A program made the position numbers and the translations under genes. The notes beneath the pieces were generated by a model. It was not told where the DNA came from. It did no database searches and saw only the letters and a program-made list of their open reading frames with translations. Below, piece after piece: positions 22,319-32,701 of a stretch of 64,000 bases of DNA. Each line of letters opens with the position of its first letter. Within the stretch, counting starts at the first letter, position 1. The stretch is from Parietaria judaica (Eukaryota; Streptophyta; Magnoliopsida; Rosales; Urticaceae), in the NCBI GenBank assembly GCA_954871525.1, contig OX940860.1, positions 56,904,724-56,968,723 on the forward strand, written 5' to 3'.

Positions 22319-25300
22319 TTAAAGAAGATGACCCATGTCTTTCAGACCCATACTCTCCAGATGCCTCCTGAATATTTTCTCTGGCAACGTCTTGGTGAAT
22401 GGATCAGCTAGATTGTCTTCCGAAGTTATTTTCACAACCCTTACATCGCCTCGACGTACTATCTCTCTAATGAGATGGTATTTTCTCTCGATATGTTTTG
22501 CCTTGTTATGGTCTCTGGGCTCTTTAGAATTTGCCACCGCACCACTATTGTCACAGTATAGTGTTTGGGGCCCATCTACATCTGGAACAACTCCCAGCTC
22601 TATGTAGAAATTGTTGAGCCAAAATGATTCTTTGGCTGCCTCACAAGCTACCACGTATTCAGCTTCCATTGTGGAATCCGCGATACAGGATTGCTTTATG
22701 CTTCTCCAGAATATCGCTCCACCAGCAAGGGTGAACACTGCTCCCGACGTCGATTTTCTCGCGTCTTTATTAGACATAAAGTCTGATTCAGTGTAACCTA
22801 GTGGATTCAGTTCTGATCCTGAAAACACTAACATATAGTCTCTCGTCCTCCGAAGATACTTGAGAATGTACTTCACTGCTGTCCAGTGAGCCATACCTGG
22901 GTTGGATTGGTATCTGCTAACAATTCCCACAGCGTAACAGATGTCTAGCCTAGTACACTGCATAACGTACATCAGACTTCCCACTGCTGAAGCATAGGGT
23001 ACTCTCCTCATCTCATCTTGCTCTTCCGGAGAAGTAGGGCACTGTTTCCTGTTAAGGAATACTCCATGCCTGGTCTATAAATTACCTCCCTTGGAGTTTG
23101 CCATTGCAAAATGATCAAGCACCTTATCAATGTAAGCTGCTTGTGATAAGGCTAGAAGCCTGTTGTTGCGATCCCTGAAAATACGGATCCCAAGAACATA
23201 ACTGGCTTCTCCCATGTCCTTCATTTAGAATTGCGTAGATAGCCACGCTCTCACGTCCGATAGCCTCTTCACACTGTTTCCAATAAGAAGAATATCGTCG
23301 ACGTATAGAACAAGAAATATCTCCACGGTTTCATCATTGAGTTTGTATATGCAGGCCTCAGTGATGTTCTGTATGAATCCATAGGATTTGATGGTTTCAT
23401 CAAACCTTAGATTCCAGGATCTGGAAGCTTGCTTCAATCCATAAATGGATTTGAGAAGTCTGCAAACTTTCCCTTCTTGACCCTTCTGCACGAACCCTTC
23501 TGGTTGGTCCATATAGATGTTTTCGTCAATGTACCCGTTCAGGAAGGCGGTTTTGACGTCCATCTGCCAAATCTCGTAATTGAGACTACAGGCTATGGCC
23601 ATGAGAATCCGGATGGACTTATACTTAGCGACTGGAGCGAAGGTCTCATCGAAATCAATACCTTCCCTCTGGGTAAAACCCTTAGCCACTAGTCTAGCCT
23701 TGAAGGTTTCAACCTTCCCGTCCACTCCTCTCTTTCGCTTGTATACCCACTTACAACCAATGGTTTTGAAGCCATGCGGTAAGTCTACAAGTTCCCAGAC
23801 TTCATTAGAATCCATTGATTCTATTTCTTGGTTCATGGCTTCCTGCCATTCTCCCTTATCATGATCCATCATAGCTTGCTCATAGCCTATGGGATCTTCA
23901 ACACTAGTGTTTGTAACAGCTAGGTGAAATTCCAACTGGGTATGTTCACAGCGCTCAACAGGTCTTTTGAACCTCCCACTACGTCTGAGTACACCTTGGT
24001 TCTGATTTGGGACCGTGGTTTCCGCACTCTCTTTGACAACAGGCTCTGTTGGAGATATTGTGACCTTGTCACCTGACAGCTCTTCGAGTATAACTTTACT
24101 TCGAGGTTTGAAGTTTGTCATATAATCTTGCTCTAGAAAAGTGGCATTTGTTGAGACAAATACTTTCTTACTTTCTGGACTATAAAAAAAACCTCCCTTA
24201 GTCTCTTTGGAATATCCCACAAACAGACAAACTTCCGTTCGTGATTCCAATTTATTCTTGTTTCCAGTCCGTACATGTGCAGGACATCCCCAAATTCTGT
24301 AATGTCGCAGATTTGGTATTCTGCCATTCCATAATTCGACAGGTGTTTTAGAAACAGACTTTGACGGTACAACATTTAGAATGTTCGTAGCCGTCAACAA
24401 AGCATATCCCCAGAATGAATTGGGTAGTGATGAATAACTTAACATTGACCTTACCATTTCAAGTAAGGTCCGATTTCTCCTTTTTGCAACACCATTTTTT
24501 TCCGGTGTGCCAGGAGCAGTCAATTGAGATGTTATACCTTTCTCGATCAGGAGGTCGCAGAACTCGTGATCTAGGTATTCTCCTCCTCGATCAGATCGAA
24601 GAGACTTCAATGATAGTCCAAGTTGATTCTCAGCCTCTGCTAGAAATTCTCTGAACTTACCCAAGGTTTCAGATTTCTTAGCCATGAGATAAACATAGCC
24701 ATATCTTGAATAATCGTCAATAAAGGTGACGAAGTATTCAATTTGTCCTCTTCCTTGTATGTTCATGGGACCACATACATCTGAATGGACGAGTTCTAAT
24801 GGTTTAGTGGCTCTTTGACCTTTTGCAGAAAAAGGTCTCTTAGTCATTTTAGCCTCTATACAGGATTCGCAAACAGGCAAAGAACCGATTGTTAGTTCTT
24901 TAAGGGGTCCATCCTTTACCAGCCTGTTTATCCTGTCTAGATTAATATGACCCAATCTTAAATGCCACATGTACGTTTGAACATCATTATCAATCTTGGG
25001 TTTCTTGACTTACTTTGGCATTGCCAATTTAAACATTTCAGCATTCATACAACTACCGTAATCTGGTCTTAGGATATATAATCCATTTTCTGCTTTAGCA
25101 GTACAAATATATACTCCATCCTTTGTGATGACCCAATGGGATCCACGAAAGTTTAGAGTATATCCTTGTTTGTACAACAGAAAAGCAGAAAGTATATTTC
25201 TGCAGACATTTGGATAATAATACACATTATCAACAAATAAAAATTTATTTCCAAATGTCAGTCGCAAATTTCCTACTGCTTTTGCTTGTAGGAATTCCCC

Positions 25301-25687
25301 GTTTCCTTCTTTTAAAGTTGGTCCTTCATTTATCTCTTCCTATATGTCAAGAGACTGAAGAGAATTGCACGCATGATCGTTTGCTCCTGAATCCAAGATC
25401 CAGTTGAAGGATGAATTGTCCACGAAACATGATTCTAATGTGGAACGATCAACATTACTTGTACTCCCATTCTGGAAGAGTTCTTCCTGGTTTCCATCAA
25501 TTCTCTTCCTCTTGTTTAGAAACCTTATAGCATTCTGATCTGCCATTCCAAGTTTCTCCGAAGATCCACTCATGGCCAGCTTGCTTAGGGATTTTGTGAC
25601 TTTTACCAGATTGCTTTGATTTTGAGACTTCAGCGTCAGAGCAGACTTTTTCATTTCTTGTTTGTCGAAGGACATTTTAACTGGCAT
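22319..25687 (-). pseudogene. Copia pol: protease, integrase, RT and RNase H with four stops
   Basis: A single frame of about 1120 codons has no frameshift. Stops are near 25340 (TAG), 25010 (TAA), 23225 (TAA) and about 23080 (TAG). The two TAA codons and the second TAG are each one C-to-T step from Gln. Domains in order are protease (WILDSGAND), GAG-pre-integrase (WHLRLGHINL), integrase core (HSDVCGP, RSDRGGEY), RT (MDVKTAFLNG, YVDDILL) and RNase H (RKSTSGAVF, CDNSGAV). In the integrase the third catalytic residue, Glu in the usual GVxER motif, is Lys (GVAKRRNRT, codon AAA). In RNase H the usual YTDSD reads YTESD. The product would be inactive even if the stops were read through. Confidence 0.95.
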
Positions 25688-25829
25688 TGAAAAAGAAACT
25701 TATTAAACTTTATTATAGGTAGAATGTTTTTGAAAAAATATTTTATTTGAAATAGTTACATGATGCAAACATGTTCCGGGAAAACGTTAAATAAACCCTT
25801 TAACTATTTCGTGATAATTTGACCGACTG

Positions 25830-26210
25830 TACACGTCGTTGCCGTCCTTAGTGGCATGGTCACTCTAGGGTGACTCACGGTATCAACCGTGTAGTTTGGT
25901 TAAACTAAGTTTTAGTCATAAACTTAATTAATATTCATAACAAGAACTACCAAAGTTCTATATGATTATTAATTATCACCATAGACGGTCGGGAAGCACC
26001 AACTTCCGTGCAAGCTTAACCCATTATTTTTCGGTTCTCGGGATCCTCTTGGAAACGTCGTCCTTAGGGAATGGTCACTCTAGGGTGACTCGCGGTCCAT
26101 TTCCAAGATTCATCCGTCCCCATATTCTTTTGGAACTATCACGGTGTCAAACCTTCCACAAGCACACCTTCCTTAGGGAATGGACACACTAGGGTGACTC
26201 GAGGCGGTGT
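25830..26210. repeat. Three dispersed copies of a 30-bp leader motif
   Basis: Copies of CCTTAG-GGAATGG-CAC-CTAGGGTGACTCG-GG lie at about 25838-25882, 26060-26098 and 26169-26204, each with a few changes. They fall between the AT-rich leader and pol. A packaging or dimer-initiation role is possible but untested. Confidence 0.8.
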
Positions 26211-27059
26211 GGTTAGCAGACGTTGTGACAGTAATAATGGAGACCTTTGTTTTATTCTATACTTGCCATTGTTTTAGGAAATAACGTTTTTAATTTCTAA
26301 GTTATAACAACTTATTATATAAACTGTCTATTAATGACACATTAAAAGTTTATATTTTGGCTTTATTTATTACGACGCTTAATTTTAAATAAGCCCTAGA
26401 AATGTGTTTATTATTTCGTCGGTAGTGATAGATCAAACCGTACGCTCTCCAGGTCGATGAGAGGGGTCCTAACCGGTCACCCAGAAGTGGATGGTGAACC
26501 GGCCCCACTTTTGATTCCCTATTCCTTAGGCAAGATTGTACGTTTGAAATTTTTTCGACTAATAATTAGCACTTTTTCATTTACTCTTTATTATTTATAT
26601 CTATCTTATATAAACATATTAATAATGATCTAAACATAGACACTATGTTTGAGAGTTATGAAAATAGGTTATAACAAATTATATCTATGATGAATATTTA
26701 TAATTTTATGTTAATGATACTTATTCTCTAAGAATTATCATTAAACATTTTAATGCCCTTTATTAATTATTTATGAAATATTAAAGTAAGACAATGATAT
26801 TATTCTTCGAATATTATCATTCATATTTTAATTCATTAAATAAGACAATGTTATTTAATCATTAAATAACATCCATATTTAATTTTATGAATTTATTAAA
26901 ATAAGACAATGTTATTTATCCGAAAATAACATCCATATTTTAATTTATATTAATTAATCATAATTAATTTTAATTCATAAATATTAATTTCATTAATAAT
27001 AATTAATAATTAATTCACAGTATCCGGGTCGGAATAAAAATCCGACTCATTATAAAAAT

Positions 27060-27390
27060 TGCACGTGGGTCCTCCAGGCTTAAGCCCGGGCCCACGTGCC
27101 CGTGGAATGGACAAGGACAGCCCACGGGTGAGCCAGGGCAGCACGCGGGCCCTTCGGGCTGGGCCTGCAGGCCCATTCCGCTGCCAGGCAGCGTGGCCTG
27201 CGGCCCGCGCGCCAGGCCCACACGGGTGACCTTGCCCTTGCCGAGTGGCCCTGGCGTGGGCCTTGCTCGTGGGCCTTGTCCGTGGGCTTGCTGGGCGAAG
27301 ACCCTGGGGCTGCAGCGGCAGCCCCTGTTCGTTCCTTCCCACAGGCTGGGCTGCCAAGGGCAGCCCGGTCCAATTACCCGGTCCGATTTT
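27060..27390. other. GC-rich island in the copia leader
   Basis: Strongly G+C rich (GGCCC/GGGCC, CCACGTG, CCCGGTCC motifs) within sequence that is otherwise mostly A+T. The open frames here are side effects of low stop-codon frequency. A matching island occurs at the same place in the older copia (58060-58530). Confidence 0.8.
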
Positions 27391-27537
27391 TCGGGTCGGG
27401 TAATATTCTTATTTTAAATTAATATTTAAAATATCTAGAAATTCAAAATTTCAATTTTAAATAATTAATTTTGTTCATCAAATAATTCGTTCTTAAAACC
27501 CATTAATTAAATTACGTAATTATTTATCCTTGAACTA

Positions 27538-27551
27538 TGGCTCTGATACCA
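27538..27551 (-). other. Primer-binding site, initiator tRNA-Met type
   Basis: On the minus strand TGGTATCAGAGCCA begins two bases inside the 5' LTR. This is the standard copia PBS, where host initiator tRNA-Met primes minus-strand DNA synthesis. Confidence 0.95.
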
Positions 27552-27553
27552 AT

Positions 27554-30310
27554 TATTGGAAATCACGTCTCGGATTCCATGAAAATTATCACGAATTATA
27601 CCTCCGAACCGTCCGGGTAACATTTAAAAATTAATTTAAAGCGGAATAACTTGTTATCCGTGCAACGGTCCGGATATCGGATAATAACCATTTAACAAGA
27701 TCTGATAAATATTATGTAATTTAATATTCATAAATCATTATTAATAATCTAGTCATAATAGGAAATAAATAGAAAGCAGTAAATGGTTGCATTTATTAAC
27801 CCAATGCATAAGGCCGTACCTCTATTGACGACTTCCGGCTGCGTGTTCTGAATCGGGCAGGGCTCCGCCGGTGCTGAGGGAAACTCCCGTGATCTTCCGG
27901 GATATTCTCCTGGAATCCTCGTACCGAAGCGTGGGCTTCGCCGGCAGGACTCCGTCGCAAAATTTAAACTTATGGTTCTTTTTAAGCTTCTGCAGAACTA
28001 AGTCTCTTAAGCCGAACCAGAAAGAGGGATCATAGAGAAAATTCGCAGACCCTAAAAGAGAGGGAGAGTTCGAATTTTTCTCTGGGGAAAGGTGTGAAAA
28101 AATGTGTAGAATGAGCCTCCTATTTATAGGCTCAAACCGTAACCGAATTGGAGAAATTCCCTCTCTTATTTTTGAATTTCATATATTAAATATAATTAAT
28201 TATCTCAATCCAATGGTCCAGATATAATCTCATCTAAATCCAATGGATATAATTAATTAGGGATTTAATTAAATAAGAAAGATTAGGATAAAATCAAAAA
28301 TCCAATCTTATCTTCTTATCTTTATAAATTCGAATTATATATATATATATATTAAAATTCGAATTATCATTATCTAGATCTAACGGTTGAGATAAATCTT
28401 TAAACCGATCTAATGGATCAAATTAGTTTAGGATAATATCAAATATAAAAAGATTTAATAAAAACAATTTCGAATTTATCCTTAAACTATAATTCGAAAA
28501 AAAATATAATTATATATAATTAATTAATTTCCAATCCAACGGTAAAGATTTAATCTTAGACCGATCTAACGGATATAATTAATTAATCAAATTCAAAAAA
28601 TGAAACTTGATCACCAAGTCATTAATTTCGAATTCATCAATATCCTAATCCAACAATATCCTAATCCAACGGTTGATATTAAATCATAACCGATCCAATG
28701 GATTAAATTGATTTTAGGGTTTTTCTCAAATATCAAAACTTTTGGTACTTTTGCCGCAATTATGGAAAGACCAAAGTCTATCCATTCGAATGTGAATGGA
28801 CCCACATTCCAAAAGCCCAATTCGATTTCTACACTATAATATATTTAAAATATATTATTTTCATATTAATATAAATCTATTAATTATTGAATAATTATTA
28901 ATAATACATTAATAATAAAATTCGAATAATTAAATTATATTAATATTCTCTGATCTCAATATCACACATTTAAATGTCATGGTGACACACCATCATTTAA
29001 ATTCGTGACATGTGATTTAATTTCATAGTTTACCGAAACGATCACAAACTTAGAAATTCTCTAAATCACAAACCGTACGTCGAAACGACTCGGTTCCAAA
29101 AGCAAAGTTGCTTAGAATTTAATTTACAACAACTTTCATGTTGACAGAAAATCCAAATTCTACTTTATTTTGTCAGTTAATTTCGGTTACTAAGATATGG
29201 TACTTTTGCCACGCTACTGATAAAACTATCTGATGTCTGTCACAGACTTCAGTTTTATGAGTCTTGCCAAATGATCTTAAAAACATTTCAATGTCTTTAT
29301 CACGTACGTATCATCCGTAACGGAGCTATCCTGGGGACCAAGGACCCGTTTCACTTAAGCTCCAACGAACTGCTAGTTGTTCGTCAAACCTCGAAGTGAT
29401 TCTACTATAGACCCGAGGGTGCACTCTTTAGTGATATGGTATATATTATTCCCTTTATAACAGCAGGGTGTCCATTGATACAATCAAATTCGGGTTATTG
29501 ATCTTTCACTTGATGATCCACACATGAGCAGGCGGTTTCTACCGTTATGCCCCTCATTGCATTTTCATCATTGACTCTGTCAGTAATATTATGAGTGACC
29601 CACTTATGGTTTCGATTCATAAGTTGCGCACGGGTACCTCTCACTTCTCACCACCGACAATCAAGGGAATCATGATGACTCTGAAGAGAGCTGTGTGATG
29701 CCCATGTCTATGACCAAGCTACCCTTACTGCTGACTATCATGCTCCCAAAATAATAGTGTTGGGAAAAACGGTAATTTATTGTGTTCTTTAACGGTTAAA
29801 TAAAAGAACAATCAAGCCAGCAGCTCGGACTCAAGACCACTCAGGACTTAGATCGAATATCCATTTGATCATCTACTAGTGACTCAACTCCAAGTTATCA
29901 GTGACGGTCTTATATGATAACTTCCGGAGCTTAAGTCAGGTCCAGTCCAGTATGAAGACACTTCATACTTAATGCACTTCTAGTGAGTGTGACACACACA
30001 AAATCCAGAACAGGATTGTCACTTAGTCACATTAATGACCTTGTACGATTAATGGGCTCCCACCCAGTTAATCAGGCCACGGACATTTTAAGTTCATTTA
30101 TTATGATTATTAATTCTTTTTCACATTGACTCTGTTGTTATAATAATTCATAATTGCATCCTTTATGAACTAAGGATCAAACATTCTATTTTAGTCTACC
30201 AGAAACTATAATAAGATTATCATAATAAGCATCATCTTTATTCAACGACTTGTCATAATCTTTTACAAATGGATAAAAAATATCTTGTTTAAGGACACAT
30301 ATGTCCAACA
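27554..30310 (-). repeat. Copia 5' LTR
   Basis: Partner of 19547-22303. Its inner end reads TATTGGAAAT where the outer copy has TGTAGGAAAT, both presumably from TGTTGGAAAT. The outer end is TGTCCAACA, next to the CCTCC duplication. Confidence 0.95.
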
Positions 30311-30353
30311 CCTCCTCCACCGTGGGACAAAGCAAACTCAATTGTGTCTGCAA

Positions 30354-31405
30354 TTAGGAGACTAATGTTATAAAAAAGTAATTGATATAATTATATTTAT
30401 AATAGAGCAACAAACTAACCCCCGGGTTCCTTCCACGTAAAAGAGCGTTGCGAATACTCTGGCTGTAAAGATGAATATCCCCGACTGGCCGGGTTGTCCA
30501 CTTGCACATACGAGGTACAACCTCTGGCTCTCGAAGGTCCGCTGAAACCCATGCCACGTCCGGAAAACACTCGTACGCCAAAATATGCATGAATTTAACA
30601 TGTTAGATTGATATATAAGACGACCATGGTAGATATATAACTTAAAACTTATACATATACCAGTAGTAGGTGGATGAACTACCGAAAGGTCATGCTCGGT
30701 GGCGCCACCTGATTCTGCCATCTTTCCTGCTCGTTTTCATGGATGTTCATTCATAGTTTTCGATGTGGTTTAGCCCGGAGCGGATGTAGCGATTGTATGA
30801 ATGACAGTCGACCCAAGGAAATATTACGAAGGAGTCAAGGTCTTTCACTATCGACAAGAAAATACCGCACACATCCGTTTCACCAGGGAGTCTCTGGGGC
30901 AATAACACTCCGCAGACGAAACACATGCACGCCAACCTTCTCTTATCATCACTGCTCACAGTCGATCAAGATGACTGTTCACAAAGCGTTCCTCTAGCAT
31001 TATGACTGTCACCCAACCCACTACATTTGGCCACAACCTTTCTCTCAATGGGACACGTAGAGGGCTTTCGGCAGGCCAAGTGCAACCATTGTCCTCGCAA
31101 TTCAGCCCAGTGATAATGGCAAACTCCTTCATACCGTATCGTAGGGGAACATTGTTGACCAACATCCACATCTCGAAGGGAACTTGTTGCTTACTAATTC
31201 TCAATAACAATGTCCAAAACCGTTGGGCAGAGAACTCATGGTGAGTTGGGACATCCAATAGAGGCCCAAACTGTGTCCTCCAGTACCACGCAAGCTCCTC
31301 CTCCGTCAGTTCTGTTTTGATGAGATTCGTGATCCTCAGGAAGTTTGGTTCGTCGGTGATGACATCACATTCGTATATCTCGGACGTCCGGAGGACATTA
31401 CTTGG
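30354..31405 (-). pseudogene. DUF1985 domain protein of Ulp1-type MULE, frameshifted
   Basis: On the minus strand the frame reads TELTEEELAWYWRTQFGPLL, then EMWMLVNNVPLRYGMKEFAI and ITGLNCED, the signature of DUF1985 (usual form: VNG-PVRFSL-EFALITGLNC). After a frameshift near 30960 it continues CFVCGVLLPQ and PWVDCHSYNRYI, again the expected order (GVL, then F-YPWGR). A last piece has HILAYECFPDVAW and VPRMCKWTTRP, ending near 30421. DUF1985 proteins in plants are usually fused to a C48 Ulp1-like cysteine protease and carried by MULEs. Here the protease part is not seen and copia DNA starts at 30310. The gene is not functional as it stands. Confidence 0.8.
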
Positions 31406-32050
31406 CTATTTCGGACAAGAATCAAATCATAACTAGATTAGTTTCTAAAATACTTAGTGGTAATGCAATATAGAAGGAGCAACGACAAAGTGATAGTGGT
31501 AATAGACAATGGAGTGTAAACAGGTAGCTAGCAGCATTGATAATAAAACACAGCGGTAATGCAATATATAGGGAGCAACGGCCAATTGCTAGATAGCGGC
31601 ATTGTTGAAATAGGTAGAGAACCAACCCTACACTCGTTTCATGCACCATGTCGTCGTTCTTCGTAAACCACACAATATAGTATATTGCATGTAAAATAAG
31701 TGAACCATAACATCATTACAAGTCAAAACAGTCCGCAAAGCATAGGTTACTCAAAGAATAAACATTTACCTCCATTTTCGTGGCTTTGATGAGGATGAAG
31801 ACGATGATAGGAGAAACTGGTCGCTGAAAAGATCGTCCTTTCTCAGGAAAGGAAAGAGATGAAAGCCTCATTGCTCGAAGTCGTTCTCGAACCAAAATGA
31901 ACACAACAGAAGAAAATAGAGAAGAGAAAAAAGTTCGGCGTTGGAAGAGAGGATCTTGGGAATAGAAAGCGTTAAGAAAACCACGACGAAGAAGAGAGAA
32001 GAAGTTTGAAAAAAAAAACTCCTAAAAGAAATTGTAATAAGTAAAACATT
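31406..32050 (-). other. Upstream part of the DUF1985 gene
   Basis: It contains TAGCGGTAATGCAATATA and TAGTGGTAATGC repeats (31455-31605), a short frame MWFTKNDDMVHETSVG, and at 31850-32010 a minus-strand CT-rich leader like a 5' UTR. An ATGGAG followed by GTAAAT near 31770 could be a first coding exon and donor. The transcription start cannot be fixed. Confidence 0.4.
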
Positions 32051-32513
32051 GGGCTCTATAGTCATATAGCCAAACTAGAAAAACTATTTTGCAAAATAGC
32101 CAACCTTTTGATTAATATTGCCAAATAGCCAATCAACCACATTAATAAATCATGAAAGACCGTATTACCCTTGTATTAACGTGTATTAACTACATTAACG
32201 TGTATTAACTAAGTTAATTTGTTTTAAAATAAATTAATTTTTTGTTAAAATTTTAATCACGATTTTTTATTTTTAAACAAATTAACTAAGTTAATACACG
32301 TTAATATAGATTTTCTATAAACACAAGTAAATGTTCTTATTTTTAAGAAAAATTAACTTTGTTAATACACGTTAATATGTTAAAAGGGTATTATAGGTAT
32401 AAAATATGTTATTAAATAGCCACCTCATTAATTTGGCTATTTTGCAAAGAAAAAGAAAATGTTGGCTATTTGGCTAATCAAACGTTTCAATTTGGCTATT
32501 AAGAGCCATTCTC
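32051..32513. mobile_element. MULE-type MITE, 463 bp
   Basis: A perfect 9-bp duplication TAAAACATT (32042-32050 and 32514-32522) flanks imperfect inverted ends built from GGCTCT-ATAGCCAAA and repeated AATAGCCAA. The inside is AT-rich with inverted GTTAATACACGTTAATA repeats. There is no coding capacity. A 9-bp duplication points to the Mutator superfamily. Confidence 0.85.
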
Positions 32514-32701
32514 TAAAACATTCAATTACCAGAGGGCAAATACGGGATTGCACAAAATACTAGGTAAAAAATAAATGAAAACTCACCAATTCTATTTATT
32601 ATGGCTAAAAATAAATATAAAATAAATATCAAGTTATAACGGGGGCAGTACCAAAACGACATCCCATCTTTCAGCCCATTCTTTCGAAATGTTGTCCAAT
32701 C

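Larger units (their letters stand above)
25690..27537 (-). other. Copia untranslated leader with no gag
   Basis: Where gag should lie there is no capsid-like frame and no zinc knuckle. From the PBS inward the leader has a GC-rich island (27060-27390), very AT-rich sequence with repeated 'AATAAGACAATGTTATTTA' type blocks (26600-27010), then three copies of a CTAGGGTGACTC motif (25830-26210). The 1.85 kb is probably an RNA leader, with gag deleted or never present in this subfamily. Confidence 0.75.
19547..30310 (-). mobile_element. Young Ty1/copia retrotransposon, defective
   Basis: Element of 10764 bp in minus orientation with two 2757-bp LTRs (27554-30310 is the 5' LTR, 19547-22303 the 3' LTR) and a 5-bp target duplication CCTCC (19542-19546 and 30311-30315). 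By eye the LTRs differ at about 30 positions, near 1%, so insertion is recent. A PBS for initiator tRNA-Met and a polypurine tract are present. The pol frame (25687-22319) has four stops and a changed integrase active site, and no gag is visible in the 1.85 kb between PBS and pol. The element interrupts the MULE-like region. Confidence 0.97.
12640..32050. mobile_element. Large MULE-like element with convergent arms, split by a copia insertion
   Basis: The left arm (about 12640-19546) reads rightward and starts with a CT-rich, 5'-UTR-like leader, then a MuDR-A-like N-terminus. The right arm (about 30316-32050) reads leftward and starts with a similar leader, then a DUF1985 domain. The gap between them is a copia element with TSD CCTCC. 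Variants of TAGCGGTA on both strands are frequent in 12960-19010 and reappear at 31455-31605, tying the two arms together. Convergent transposase and accessory genes are known from MuDR, and DUF1985/Ulp1 proteins from plant MULEs. I could not find terminal inverted repeats or a 9-bp TSD, so the limits and the claim of a single element are inference. Confidence 0.5.

Noticed and set aside
27010..27373. Three overlapping minus-strand frames rich in Gly, Pro, Ala and Arg
   Set aside because: They arise from the GC-rich copia leader, where stop codons are rare; three frames are open at once and none shows a family pattern.
20604..28820. Identical 69-codon minus-strand frames at 20604-20813 and 28611-28820
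   Set aside because: They are the same LTR position in the two LTR copies; no conserved protein is known from LTRs of this kind and the reading shows no domain.
31716..32065. Phe/Leu/Ser-rich minus-strand frames as small membrane proteins
   Set aside because: They translate a CT-rich leader; the hydrophobic look follows from the T/C composition.
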